Shown: piece after piece, positions 41,760 through 50,922 of the stretch
Layout of the letters: the number at the start of each line of letters is the position of its first letter
How positions within the stretch are numbered: the stretch's first letter is position 1
Assembly (NCBI GenBank): GCA_030428705.1
Contig: JAUIDI010000003.1
Coordinates: 310,001-374,000, forward strand
Source of the DNA: Bacteroidia bacterium
Lineage (GTDB): Bacteria > Bacteroidota > Bacteroidia > Flavobacteriales > Flavobacteriaceae
DNA: 64,000 nucleotides
Reading direction: 5' to 3'
The notes under the pieces: model-generated
Database searches by the model: none
Seen by the model: only the letters and a program-made list of their open reading frames with translations
Told to the model about the DNA's origin: nothing
Translations under genes and position numbers: made by a program

Positions 41760-42190
41760 GAACAAGAAGATATTTGCTCATAATGGTTGTTTTGGCGCTG
41801 TATTCCTGTGGAGAGAAACTCATGGAAAAGCCTGAGAACCTTATTCCCAAGGAAAAAATGGTAGAGATACTGGCCGACATGGCCATAGTCAATTCGGCCA
41901 AAGGCACCAATATCGGTTTTTTCAGGGATTATGATATCGATCCTACCGAGTTTGTTTTCAAAAAACACGGTATCGATAGTGTTCTGTTTGTGGCGAGTGA
42001 CAGATATTATGCGTCAGTGCCTGTCGAGTATGAAGCGATTTATACCGAGGTCGAATCGAAATTGGAACGGCAAAAAAAAGAACTCGAAGAGGCAAAAAAA
42101 CTAGGCGATAGTCTTCAAAGAATGGAATTGGAATCAAAACAAAAACTAAAGGATTCGACCCTACAGAAAGTCAAGGATTCTCTTCCTTGA
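41756..42190 (+). CDS. DUF4296 lipoprotein
   Basis: A 144-residue lipoprotein whose signal (MRTRRYLLIMVVLALYSCGE) has the lipobox LYSC. The conserved middle (PKEKMVEILADMAIVNSAKG, then DPTEFVFKKHGIDSVLF) identifies the DUF4296 family. The C-terminal 50 residues are a charged helix (VESKLERQKKELEEAKKLGD). Function unknown. Its ATG overlaps the dihydroorotase stop, so it is translated with it, an order conserved in flavobacteria. The 3' end overlaps the convergent epimerase gene by 20 bases. Confidence 0.9.
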   Translation: MRTRRYLLIMVVLALYSCGEKLMEKPENLIPKEKMVEILADMAIVNSAKGTNIGFFRDYDIDPTEFVFKKHGIDSVLFVASDRYYASVPVEYEAIYTEVESKLERQKKELEEAKKLGDSLQRMELESKQKLKDSTLQKVKDSLP

Positions 42191-43178
42191 TTCTTTCGCA
42201 GCAGAACCTTATAACGGGTTCCAAAGGCTTGAACTCAAAATCCAAAGCTTTTTTTATTTTCTCATTGGTATAGTCATCGCGTTGATACAATGATTTGATG
42301 GAGTTTTTGGTAATACGTCTTCCGCGACCGGTAAAAAGATTGGCCAAATAATCGAAATATCTTCCGACTTGCAGCTGCCAATGCTTCAGTTCTTTTCGCG
42401 GAGGCCGTTTTCCCAAATTTTTGGAAATTAAGGTCAGTATTGTTTTAAAGCTAATGTTCTGGGCAACGAGAATGTATCGTTCGTTCTGTATTTTAGAATC
42501 TGTCAGGCGTATCATAAGTTCGACGACATCGTTGACGCATACAAAACCTGTCCCGCCAGGTGGGTAATACGAATACCCTTTGTTGGCCGTGGTGAAAAAT
42601 TCACCACTGCCGCTGCCCCAAAAACCTGGACCAAGAATTACACCGGGGTTGACGATTACCATAGACAGCCCCTCTTGGGCACCCCGCCAAACCTCCATTT
42701 CGGCCTCGTATTTTGTTAGGGCGTAGACATTGGCGTTCCGTTCGATCCAATCGTTCTCTTCAGAGGCCGGCAAGTTGTCCATACTCTTTCCAATGGCTCC
42801 GATTGTACTGACGTAGCACAGTTTTTTGATTTTTTCGGACAGACAAAGGTTGACGATATTGGCCGTACCCTCGGTATTTATTTTTTGAAGCGCTATGTAT
42901 TTTTTCGGGTCAAAAGATATGAAGGCCGCCGTATGGTACACCTGATCTATGTTTTCAAAAGCCGCTTTTAGGGCCGGAATGTCATTCAAATCCGCTCTGA
43001 CCCAGTGAATCTTTTCGAACAAATCGGATGCATTATCGGTATAGTAAGAAAATATTTTTCGAACACGGTTTAAATCACTATTGTCGCGATGGATTGCACA
43101 CACGGAAACCCCTTTTTGAAGTAACCGAAGTAAAAGATGTGAACCTACCAAACCCGTTCCGCCAGTGACCAAGACCAT
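42171..43178 (-). CDS. NAD-dependent epimerase/dehydratase family protein
   Basis: A 335-residue extended short-chain dehydrogenase/reductase. The NAD-binding motif MVLVTGGTGLVGSHLLLRLL opens the protein, the catalytic Y-x3-K is in NVYALTKYEAEMEV near residue 152, and a serine-threonine motif (VSTIGAIGKS) precedes it. The C-terminal substrate domain is variable. Substrate unknown; nucleotide-sugar or other small molecule. It converges on the DUF4296 gene. Confidence 0.92.
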   Translation of the reverse strand: MVLVTGGTGLVGSHLLLRLLQKGVSVCAIHRDNSDLNRVRKIFSYYTDNASDLFEKIHWVRADLNDIPALKAAFENIDQVYHTAAFISFDPKKYIALQKINTEGTANIVNLCLSEKIKKLCYVSTIGAIGKSMDNLPASEENDWIERNANVYALTKYEAEMEVWRGAQEGLSMVIVNPGVILGPGFWGSGSGEFFTTANKGYSYYPPGGTGFVCVNDVVELMIRLTDSKIQNERYILVAQNISFKTILTLISKNLGKRPPRKELKHWQLQVGRYFDYLANLFTGRGRRITKNSIKSLYQRDDYTNEKIKKALDFEFKPLEPVIRFCCERIKEENP

Positions 43179-43246
43179 GCGGTAAATTTAGCGATTCGCA
43201 ACGGATTTAATAAATGTGACCTCGGACCAAAACATGCAAATTGCTT

Positions 43247-43254
43247 TATATTTG
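43247..43254 (+). promoter_or_regulatory. -7 promoter element of tyrS
   Basis: TATATTTG is an exact TAnnTTTG. It lies after an in-frame upstream start at 43241, which excludes that start and supports ATG 43283 for tyrS. Confidence 0.55.
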
Positions 43255-43282
43255 CAGCTATCGAACTTTTTTAAAGAACAAA

Positions 43283-44578
43283 ATGGCCTTGAACTTTGTC
43301 GAAGAACTGAAATGGAGGGGAATGTTGCACGATGTCATGCCCGGTACCGAAGAACATCTGATGAGCGGAATGCAGTCGGCCTATGTGGGCATTGACCCGA
43401 CTGCCGACTCTTTGCATATCGGGCATTTGGTGGGCGTAATGATGTTGCGCCATTTTCAGTTGGCGGGCCACAAACCTTATGCCTTGGTAGGTGGGGCAAC
43501 GGGAATGATCGGGGATCCTTCGGGCAAATCTTCCGAGCGTAATCTTTTGGACGAGGAGACATTGAAGCACAATCAAGAGGCCTTAAAACAGCAGCTTTCA
43601 AGATTCCTTGATTTCGAAAGCAATATGGATAATGCTGCCGTACTGGTCAATAATTATGATTGGATGAAAGATTTTTCATTCCTTGATTTTATTCGTGATG
43701 TGGGCAAACATATTACGGTCAATTATATGATGGCGAAGGATTCGGTAAAAAAGCGATTGTCGTCCGACGCTAAAGAGGGCATGTCCTTTACTGAATTTAC
43801 ATATCAACTGGTACAGGGATATGATTTTTTACATCTGTACGAAAGTTATGGTTGCACATTACAAATGGGGGGTAGCGATCAGTGGGGAAACATCACAACG
43901 GGAACCGAACTCATTCGAAGAATAGGTGGTGGAAAGGGCTACGCCATGACTTGTCCGTTGATTACCAAGGCCGATGGCACGAAATTCGGTAAAACGGAGG
44001 GAGGCAACATCTGGTTGGATGCCCGAAGAACCTCTCCTTATAGATTCTACCAATATTGGCTGAATACCTCGGATGAAGATGCGGCGAAGTATATCAAGAT
44101 CTTCACCTTCTTATCAAAGCAGGAAATCGAGAACTTGATAAAAGAGCATCTGGAAGCTCCGCATATGAGGGTACTTCAAAAACGGTTGGCTGTGGAGATA
44201 ACCGTAATGGTACACTCGCAGGAAGATTTGGACAACGCCTTGCAGGCCAGCGATATCCTCTTCGGGAAATCGACTTCCGACAATTTGAAAAAACTGGACG
44301 AGAAAACATTTCTCGATGTGTTCGAAGGTGTTCCACAGGCTGAAATATCAAAAGCCGATTTGGAAAACGGACTCGATATGATCGCCGCTTTGTCGGCCAA
44401 AACAGGTTTTTTGGCATCGAATGGTGAAGCAAGAAGAGAACTTAAACAAAATTCCATTTCGGTAAACAAAGAGAAAGTAAAAGAGGACTATACAATCACT
44501 TGTTCGGATTTGATAAATGACAAGTATGTACTCTTACAGCGGGGCAAGAAGAATTACTTTGTTCTAGTCGTAAACTAG
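43283..44578 (+). CDS. tyrS: tyrosyl-tRNA synthetase
   Basis: Charges tRNA-Tyr. The start at ATG 43283 ([14 protein letters not shown]) is set by the promoter element at 43247-43254, which would lie inside a longer frame. The 431 residues contain the HIGH-type motif [14 protein letters not shown] near residue 45, the tyrosine-binding [30 protein letters not shown] region (about residues 175-205), the KMSKS equivalent [12 protein letters not shown] near residue 235, and a C-terminal S4 RNA-binding domain ([20 protein letters not shown]). It is followed by an ankyrin-like gene after 12 bases. Confidence 0.97.
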   Translation: MALNFVEELKWRGMLHDVMPGTEEHLMSGMQSAYVGIDPTADSLHIGHLVGVMMLRHFQLAGHKPYALVGGATGMIGDPSGKSSERNLLDEETLKHNQEALKQQLSRFLDFESNMDNAAVLVNNYDWMKDFSFLDFIRDVGKHITVNYMMAKDSVKKRLSSDAKEGMSFTEFTYQLVQGYDFLHLYESYGCTLQMGGSDQWGNITTGTELIRRIGGGKGYAMTCPLITKADGTKFGKTEGGNIWLDARRTSPYRFYQYWLNTSDEDAAKYIKIFTFLSKQEIENLIKEHLEAPHMRVLQKRLAVEITVMVHSQEDLDNALQASDILFGKSTSDNLKKLDEKTFLDVFEGVPQAEISKADLENGLDMIAALSAKTGFLASNGEARRELKQNSISVNKEKVKEDYTITCSDLINDKYVLLQRGKKNYFVLVVN

Positions 44579-44590
44579 CGGTAAAAGGTT

Positions 44591-45244
44591 ATGGAGGTTT
44601 ATAGACCAAATATCGTAACGGAGCTCGAAACATTTTATGGAGATTTTCTAACGGACATTGGGAGCTATTCGACAATCAAAGATCATCTCGCCGACTTGTC
44701 GGCCAGGATGTGGGAAGGGATTCAGGACGGAAATAAGGCGGTTTTCAAAGAAATAAGCAATTACCACTGGGCGCATTTAGGAAAAAGCACTGAAAACCTG
44801 ATTGCCTTGAATCTCGATGAGAATGACTGTAAAAAAACAATTGCCAATGAATATGGGTTCCGTCGCTGGACCGAAGTACAGCACGTAAACAGACCTTATA
44901 ATGTGGCTTTCGAAAATACGGTAAATGCAATTTTGGAAGGAGATTTTTCAACATTGAAGAATAATATTTCCAAAAGAAAAGAGCTTGTCAATACAAAATC
45001 ACTTTATGGGCATCGAGCGACACTTTTGCACTATGCCGCGACCAATGGAGTCGAAATATGGCGACAGAAAGTGCCGATGAACCTTCCTGATATGGTTCGG
45101 TATTTGATAGAAAACGGAGCCAATAAAAAAGCCAAAATGAAAGTCTATGGAGGCGAGTATACGGCCGCCGAACTGGTGCCTTCAAGTGCGCATCCTTATA
45201 ATGCAGGGATCATGGATGAGTTGCAACTGGCATTCAATGGGTAA
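44591..45244 (+). CDS. ankyrin-repeat-like cytosolic protein
   Basis: A 217-residue protein without signal or membrane segments. The C-terminal half resembles two ankyrin repeats: GHRATLLHYAATNGVEIWRQ and NLPDMVRYLIENGANKKAKM, then YGGEYTAAELVPSSAHPYN. The N-terminal half is helical and acidic and matches no family I recognise. Such proteins mediate protein contacts. It probably shares a transcript with tyrS 12 bases upstream. No functional link with the synthetase is evident. Confidence 0.78.
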   Translation: MEVYRPNIVTELETFYGDFLTDIGSYSTIKDHLADLSARMWEGIQDGNKAVFKEISNYHWAHLGKSTENLIALNLDENDCKKTIANEYGFRRWTEVQHVNRPYNVAFENTVNAILEGDFSTLKNNISKRKELVNTKSLYGHRATLLHYAATNGVEIWRQKVPMNLPDMVRYLIENGANKKAKMKVYGGEYTAAELVPSSAHPYNAGIMDELQLAFNG

Positions 45245-45287
45245 TTTAGTGAAATACACTGCGCTCTTTTATGGCCAATGAAGAAGT

Positions 45288-47801
45288 TTAAATAAGACTT
45301 TTTTCAGGAACACTTAATTTATCAGGACTATACCTTTGCGTAAAGGTTTCCTTCACTCTTTTTGATAAAAGAAAATAAGGTATCCAAATCGCAGCGGATA
45401 ATATGGCCCTGAATATATCTTTGAAAGTTGAGGCATCTGAAAGGCCCGATTGGTTGAGCACAAAGCCTCCAAGTAGAACCGCTAAAAGATTTGTGGAATA
45501 AAAGATGACCATCAGTTTGGGTAGCCCCGTCCGTCTTTTAAAAAACATTAGAATGAGGAGAATGGTGAATACGAGGAATGCTATATTATAAAAAAGTTCA
45601 AAACCCATATATAGGTTCAATATCCGGTGGTTTTCATAACCGCCAAGCCGAAACCCTTGCCAGATGTTTTTATTGAAATAATCGTTGGATACTAGATGGA
45701 AAATAAGGATAAAAGGAGTTAGGACAAGTCCGATGGCGGGTAATACGAGCCACCCACCTATCGACAAGGCCTTATCTTCCCCTTCGGACACAGGGTCAAA
45801 ATATTTGTATAATCGTATTGCCAAAAATACCCCTATAAAAAGGGAGATTATGGCAATGAATACGGATATCCAACTTATTTGGGAACCACTTGTCATAGAA
45901 GTCATATAATATAACTGGTAGCCAAGTTTCTCCCGAACCTCATTATTCTTGTCTAGGAAAGAAGGTACACTTTCAGCATCTAAAACCTCTTTGTCCAGTT
46001 CATATTTGTGTGAAATCGTCACTAATTTGCCTATTGAGCTTACCTGTTTTTCATATGAAAAGCCAGGTCCGGTAATTTTAGGGTTGTCGTCTGTAATCGA
46101 CCATAATTCAGGAAGGGTGATTCTTGTGGTTTGACTAAAGACGAAAGGCACCCCAACGTAATAGGGCATTTTTCTCTTAGGTGATTTGGAATAGTTTGTC
46201 AGACCGTCCAAAACTATGGAATAAGTATCGAAATAGATGCTCTCATCCGAATCTGAAGTAGACCAGATCGAATCTATATGATAAGTTTCGTTAGTGGTAA
46301 AAATATTTTCCCAAGGCCTCGAATCATCCGTATATGAAATCTTATCACTTGATGAAATAGTAGGGTAGAGGCTGCTATAGTAATTGAGATATTCCTTATT
46401 AATGCTTTCTTCGGTATTATTCTTGAAATAAGAACGCATATAATCGGCCTTGCTTCCCGTATATTCCGACGTTACGCTAAAAGTAGCACTGCCGCCAATT
46501 GAGTCTATAACAATATCTTCGACTATTCTGATTCTCGATTTAATGGGTTTTGGAATTGGAATCAAATTTTTGCTTCCTTCGTTTAAGACAAAACCGAACT
46601 TGTAATCGGGTGTTGCAAAGTGCGATAAGTCCCCACCTTGATTCGAAATCGTAGGGTCGACGAAATATTCGTTCCCACCATGTTCAAAATAAACGATGCA
46701 GTGGTCGAACATATAATGACTCGGAAGTAGCTCATCCATATCATCTTTAGCCAACGTACTAACCAGGATAGGATGCGCATTAACACCCTGATTTTGCAAT
46801 AAGTTAGATAAAAGCAAGGATTTGTCCTTACAATCGCCATATCTTCTGGACAGAACTTTTTCAGGACTGTTAGGCTTGTAAGCACCTATTCCCGACTCAA
46901 AGCCCAGATAGCGAATCTCATCTTGCACAAAACGAATGTTCTTTATGATGATATCTTGTTTTGAATCTAATTCTTCATCGATGTCTATCGGGGCTTTTAA
47001 GGTATTTTTTTCAATAGAATAGAGAGGATTCAATAAAGCCCCGACTTCTCCCCAGTCCTTGAACGTAGAAACGGAAACTCTTTTTTGAACGTCGTACGAA
47101 TAAGGCACACTATTTTCATAGACCAAGTGCTCGGATCCACTATTGTCCCAAATATATTCCAAAGCTTCCGAAGAGTTCAAAATCTTAGGTTCTGATGCAC
47201 CATGAAGTAGTTTATAACCTATCTTATTGTCTTGATCCGTTACCAGTCTGGAATAAATCCGGTTTACTGGGGAAGTATATTGTTGATATAAGATACTTGC
47301 ATAATTGCCTTTGTTCACGGGGTTGAATCCTTTTATCGAATATGCATATTCGATAATATCCCCCTCCCTCACATCCGACAGGTTCAAGACGGCGGTAAGA
47401 GACCCATCGTACAAGGATCTTTCATGATTGGTCTCTCTCTGAAAAGTCTTGATGGGACTGTTGGATAGTTTTTCGATGATCGAGCCATTTCTGACAATCT
47501 GTACAAAATGAAACTCCAAGGTTTGAAAAGTAGGGTCAAAAGAAGCGCTGATATCCGAAAACTCCTGTACACCATCGCCGTTCAAGACCTTCAAGGCGTA
47601 ATGAATATATTGCTCCTTGCCAATAAGATTGTCTTGCAGATCGATTAGTAGATAGCTAACGGCCCCTTCTTCGATCCTGTTGACTGTATCATCAATAGTA
47701 ATAGAGTTCACCCATTGGGGTGCCTTGGTCTTTTTTACGCTTTGGGCATTTAGGGAAAGGAAGCAAAAGATATAGGTAAAAGAAACAATGAAAAGACGCA
47801 T
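45288..47801 (-). CDS. DUF3857 / transglutaminase-like membrane protein
   Basis: An 837-residue exported protein. It has a signal peptide (MRLFIVSFTYIFCFLSLNAQ), a DUF3857 domain at about 30-240, and a transglutaminase-like core with the catalytic Cys in SRRYGDCKDKSLLLSNLLQ (near residue 320), followed by the His and Asp regions (HYMFDHCIVYFEHGGNEYFVDPT spans about 360-383). After another beta-rich domain come about six C-terminal membrane helices resembling DUF2569 (GGWLVLPAIGLVLTPFILIF). The three-part architecture is a recurring one in Bacteroidota; the substrate is unknown. It is monocistronic. Confidence 0.88.
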   Translation of the reverse strand: MRLFIVSFTYIFCFLSLNAQSVKKTKAPQWVNSITIDDTVNRIEEGAVSYLLIDLQDNLIGKEQYIHYALKVLNGDGVQEFSDISASFDPTFQTLEFHFVQIVRNGSIIEKLSNSPIKTFQRETNHERSLYDGSLTAVLNLSDVREGDIIEYAYSIKGFNPVNKGNYASILYQQYTSPVNRIYSRLVTDQDNKIGYKLLHGASEPKILNSSEALEYIWDNSGSEHLVYENSVPYSYDVQKRVSVSTFKDWGEVGALLNPLYSIEKNTLKAPIDIDEELDSKQDIIIKNIRFVQDEIRYLGFESGIGAYKPNSPEKVLSRRYGDCKDKSLLLSNLLQNQGVNAHPILVSTLAKDDMDELLPSHYMFDHCIVYFEHGGNEYFVDPTISNQGGDLSHFATPDYKFGFVLNEGSKNLIPIPKPIKSRIRIVEDIVIDSIGGSATFSVTSEYTGSKADYMRSYFKNNTEESINKEYLNYYSSLYPTISSSDKISYTDDSRPWENIFTTNETYHIDSIWSTSDSDESIYFDTYSIVLDGLTNYSKSPKRKMPYYVGVPFVFSQTTRITLPELWSITDDNPKITGPGFSYEKQVSSIGKLVTISHKYELDKEVLDAESVPSFLDKNNEVREKLGYQLYYMTSMTSGSQISWISVFIAIISLFIGVFLAIRLYKYFDPVSEGEDKALSIGGWLVLPAIGLVLTPFILIFHLVSNDYFNKNIWQGFRLGGYENHRILNLYMGFELFYNIAFLVFTILLILMFFKRRTGLPKLMVIFYSTNLLAVLLGGFVLNQSGLSDASTFKDIFRAILSAAIWIPYFLLSKRVKETFTQRYSPDKLSVPEKSLI

Positions 47802-47888
47802 GGTAAAATTGGTATTCGCTTGGTTGATAAAGTGGGATTTTTCTTCTTTGATAACGACCGCTATCTCTTTATCGTATAATACAAGGTA

Positions 47889-48875
47889 TTAAAGTACCAT
47901 CAAATTACACCCTCGGATATCAGCATGGTCAAATCTTCCCAAAACTTCGAAACTACCATCGTCATGGACTTTCCCGAGGTCTTGGGTGGCAATGAAAGCG
48001 CATGAATTAAGATTGGCCAGATCGATTATGTTAATCCCCCCGGTTTTGCCCGTAATTGGTCGCGTAAAGGGATCTTCGGTATCGCGAACCCGAACCTTCA
48101 TCCATGAAGGTGTTCGAAAAATTCCGCTTCCTTTCGAATAGGCCTGCGAAAGCAGTTCGGTCATACCGTATTCAGAATGGATGGCATTTACCCCAAAACC
48201 TTTTTTAAGCAAAGCGTGGAGTTCTTCACGGATCAATTCTTTCCGGCGGCCCTTCATTCCGCCGGTTTCCATAATAATGGTATTTTTTAATCTGAAGTTA
48301 TGCTTTTCGATTAAGTCCAACAGGGCAAAAGTGACCCCGACCAATAAAACTTTGTTTCCTTTGGCATCCAACATTTGCAATTTATCGGCTAAACCTGGCA
48401 GATCGTTTAAATAAAAGCCACTTTCGGGATTTTTACTCTTCTTGATCAAATCGTCCATCATATAGATTAATGAAGAACCTTCACGGTCAAGATAGGATGG
48501 TAAAAGGGCCAGAACACAAAACTCTGAAATAGAGCCATAAAATTGCTCGAAGCCCTTAAGGTAGCTCGTTTCATATAATTTGAGGTCGCTCACATAATGT
48601 TTACTCGTTTGGTTTCCGGTGGTACCGCTACTGGTAAACATAATTTCATGGTCGACATTGTCGACAATGACTTTTTTTGATTTGAAAAATTCGATCGGTA
48701 AAAAAGGGATATCCTCCAAATACCTGACATTATCCGCATTTTTGTTTAAATACCTGCAGAATTCTTGATATACAGGGTTGTTCTGGTATTGAAATCGAAA
48801 AATGGAGAGCGCCTGGGTCTCGAACTCATGTTTTGTTTTTATCGAGAAGATTTTATGAGCATCCATCAGACCCAA
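47889..48875 (-). CDS. LuxE/PaaK-type acyl-protein synthetase-like enzyme
   Basis: A 328-residue adenylate-forming enzyme of the LuxE / phenylacetate-CoA ligase group. The glycine/serine/threonine loop is MFTSSGTTGNQTSKHYVSD near residue 82, the phosphate-binding motif of this superfamily. Further conserved parts are NTIIMETGGMKGRRKELIREEL near residue 200 and NAIHSEYGMTELLSQAYSKG near residue 230. LuxE activates fatty acids as acyl-AMP for the luciferase aldehyde, but no luxC, luxD or luxAB genes are present, so a different acyl acceptor is likely. In flavobacteria a stand-alone homologue is common. Confidence 0.88.
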   Translation of the reverse strand: MGLMDAHKIFSIKTKHEFETQALSIFRFQYQNNPVYQEFCRYLNKNADNVRYLEDIPFLPIEFFKSKKVIVDNVDHEIMFTSSGTTGNQTSKHYVSDLKLYETSYLKGFEQFYGSISEFCVLALLPSYLDREGSSLIYMMDDLIKKSKNPESGFYLNDLPGLADKLQMLDAKGNKVLLVGVTFALLDLIEKHNFRLKNTIIMETGGMKGRRKELIREELHALLKKGFGVNAIHSEYGMTELLSQAYSKGSGIFRTPSWMKVRVRDTEDPFTRPITGKTGGINIIDLANLNSCAFIATQDLGKVHDDGSFEVLGRFDHADIRGCNLMVL

Positions 48876-48957
48876 AGTTAGTCAATGCCAACGTGACGAA
48901 AAAAGCCTTTTTAGCCGTGTTCAACTAAGGGTCTACATTTTAAAGTAAAGGAAAATC

Positions 48958-49281
48958 TTATTTTACGACCAGTTTTCGGGTAACGGTCTTTTTACGTTGT
49001 ACCACCCGAACGACATATACGCCAGGCACCAATCTTGAAATGTTCAAGGTATTGCCATCGACTCTTTCCGTCAAGACAACTTCACCGAACACATCATAGA
49101 CCATTATGTCTTTGGGACCTTTTTCTTGGCCGATCATGTAGACCAAATCATCGTAAACCGGATTGGGGTACAATTTGAACGCCGAAGCGTCTTCAGATTG
49201 CTGTTTCTGAAAATCCAAAGGTTCTTGTGCCGATAGCGCACAGGTAAATACCAAAAACATTGCGGTGTAGAGTATTCGCAT
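48958..49281 (-). CDS. mini T9SS cargo protein (sorting domain only)
   Basis: A 107-residue protein made of a signal peptide (MRILYTAMFLVFTCALSAQ), a linker of about 15 residues and a complete type A C-terminal sorting domain: FKLYPNPVYDDLVYMIG, then VYDVFGEVVLTERVDGNTLN and GVYVVRVVQRKKTVTRKLVVK. The sorting domain directs secretion by the type IX system, after which it is cut off. Here there is almost no cargo in front of it. A second protein of the same plan is encoded 177 bases away on the same strand. Confidence 0.9.
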   Translation of the reverse strand: MRILYTAMFLVFTCALSAQEPLDFQKQQSEDASAFKLYPNPVYDDLVYMIGQEKGPKDIMVYDVFGEVVLTERVDGNTLNISRLVPGVYVVRVVQRKKTVTRKLVVK

Positions 49282-49458
49282 AGGTATTGATTTGGGATCA
49301 ACAGGTTAAAGATAGTGAAAGGCTTTACCTACACCGATAAAATGTTGTGAAATTCGTCTAAATGTATGTAAACGGAATATTGAATGACCGTTCATCGATT
49401 TTTGGAACGAATCATCGAGGGAAGATTGGTAATATCAATATGGAAATGAGATAATTAC

Positions 49459-49767
49459 TTACTTGATAATTAGTTTTCTAGTGGCCACTTTGTCCTTTTC
49501 AAAAACCCGTAAGACATAAACACCGGCATCGAGATCCGAAACGTTAAGTTCAGAACCTAAAATAGTCGTCTGAAGTACTTGGGTACCCAAGACATCGAAG
49601 ATAAATACCTTTTTGGGAGCATCAGCTTTTGTTTGGATATAAACTTTACCCGTGGTAACCGGATTTGGGTAGAGTTTGAACCCAGCTATATCACCGTTCG
49701 GCTTCGGATCTTGTCCATAGCCAACAGTAATAAAAAGCAAGAATATTAGAAGGTAAAGGTGCTTCAT
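49459..49767 (-). CDS. second mini T9SS cargo protein (sorting domain only)
   Basis: The start at Met 49767 (MKHLYLLIFLLFITVGYGQ) yields a signal peptide; an ATG at 49848 adds 27 residues. The 102-residue product again carries only a type A T9SS sorting domain: FKLYPNPVTTGKVYIQT, FIFDVLGTQVLQTTILGSEL and AGVYVLRVFEKDKVATRKLI. It is a paralogue of the neighbouring mini protein with the same layout. Confidence 0.88.
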   Translation of the reverse strand: MKHLYLLIFLLFITVGYGQDPKPNGDIAGFKLYPNPVTTGKVYIQTKADAPKKVFIFDVLGTQVLQTTILGSELNVSDLDAGVYVLRVFEKDKVATRKLIIK

Positions 49768-50032
49768 ATAGTAGGTTGAGCAAAAAATATACCACAAATA
49801 TAATGATTCTGAATCCTGATTGGCTCCGCTATCCAAGTAATATGGCAATTATTCGATGAAATGCACAAATTTTTTTGCAAATGCCATATCATTATTCTTA
49901 AAAAATAAGCTTATCGTAAAGACCGATTAGGTTATTGGGCAAATTGCCATGGCGAACTTACACAAACCGTGTTACCTAATTGTTACCATATTAAATCAAT
50001 GTTAAGCACGTTCGGACTAATAGTATTATCTT

Positions 50033-50040
50033 TACATTTG
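50033..50040 (+). promoter_or_regulatory. -7 promoter element of the response-regulator gene
   Basis: TACATTTG is an exact TAnnTTTG, 25 bases before the ATG at 50065. No clear -33 element. Confidence 0.45.
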
Positions 50041-50064
50041 AAGGTTGATCAACCATAATTACTG

Positions 50065-50751
50065 ATGAAAAAGAGTGATATTCGAATACTTTTGGTAGAT
50101 GATGAACCCGATATTCTTGAAATAGTCAAGTACAATTTGTCTTCCGAGGGGTACGAAGTTTTTACCGCGAAGAATGGTGCCGAGGGAGTTGCCAAGGCCA
50201 AAAAGAAAAAACCCCATTTGATTATTTTGGATGTGATGATGCCAGAGATGGATGGCATAGAGGCCTGTGAGATAATTCGAGGCACTTCCGGACTCGAAAA
50301 TACCATTATTGCATTTCTAACGGCGCGCGGGGAAGATTATTCCCAAGTGGCAGGTTTTGATGCAGGGGCGGACGACTATATTACCAAACCCATCAAACCG
50401 AAGGTTTTGGTGAGCAAGGTCAAGGCATTATTGCGAAGATTGAAAGAAGATTCGGTCCAACAAGACGATATTGTCAAAGTGGGCAACATCGTTATTAACC
50501 GTGAGGAATATAAAATAATAAACAACGGTCAAGAAATGGTGCTTCCGAGAAAAGAGTTCGAGCTTTTGGCCCTGTTGACCTCCAAGCCGAGCAAAGTCTT
50601 TAAAAGGGAGGTTATCTTGGACCGCGTATGGGGCAACGAGGTGGTCGTTGGAGGCCGCACCATAGATGTGCATATTCGCAAATTGCGTGAGAAGATAGGT
50701 GAAGAGCACTTTAAAACCGTTAAGGGGGTAGGTTATAAATTCGTTTTATAA
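50065..50751 (+). CDS. OmpR/PhoB-family response regulator
   Basis: A 228-residue transcription factor. The receiver domain (1-120) has the acidic pocket VDDEP, the phospho-acceptor D56 in LIILDVMMPEMDG and the lysine of ITKPIKPK. The C-terminal winged helix (135-228) holds the recognition region VGGRTIDVHIRKLREKIGE and ends in TVKGVGYKFVL. It pairs with the histidine kinase 171 bases downstream. The PhoB/PhoR arrangement is suggested by domain type and order, but no phosphate genes are adjacent. Confidence 0.95.
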   Translation: MKKSDIRILLVDDEPDILEIVKYNLSSEGYEVFTAKNGAEGVAKAKKKKPHLIILDVMMPEMDGIEACEIIRGTSGLENTIIAFLTARGEDYSQVAGFDAGADDYITKPIKPKVLVSKVKALLRRLKEDSVQQDDIVKVGNIVINREEYKIINNGQEMVLPRKEFELLALLTSKPSKVFKREVILDRVWGNEVVVGGRTIDVHIRKLREKIGEEHFKTVKGVGYKFVL

Positions 50752-50922
50752 TGCTCTTTTAAGCTTTTTGAACTAGTTGTTAAATTCTTCCATTGTATAT
50801 CGCGATTACTTTTTCGCGACAATTTTGAACCCTGTTTTTCTATCTGTTTTGGCCCAAAAATCTTCAAATGGACTCAAAATGACTAACTTTCGCCTAAATG
50901 CGATAAAGTTAAAATAAGTTCA

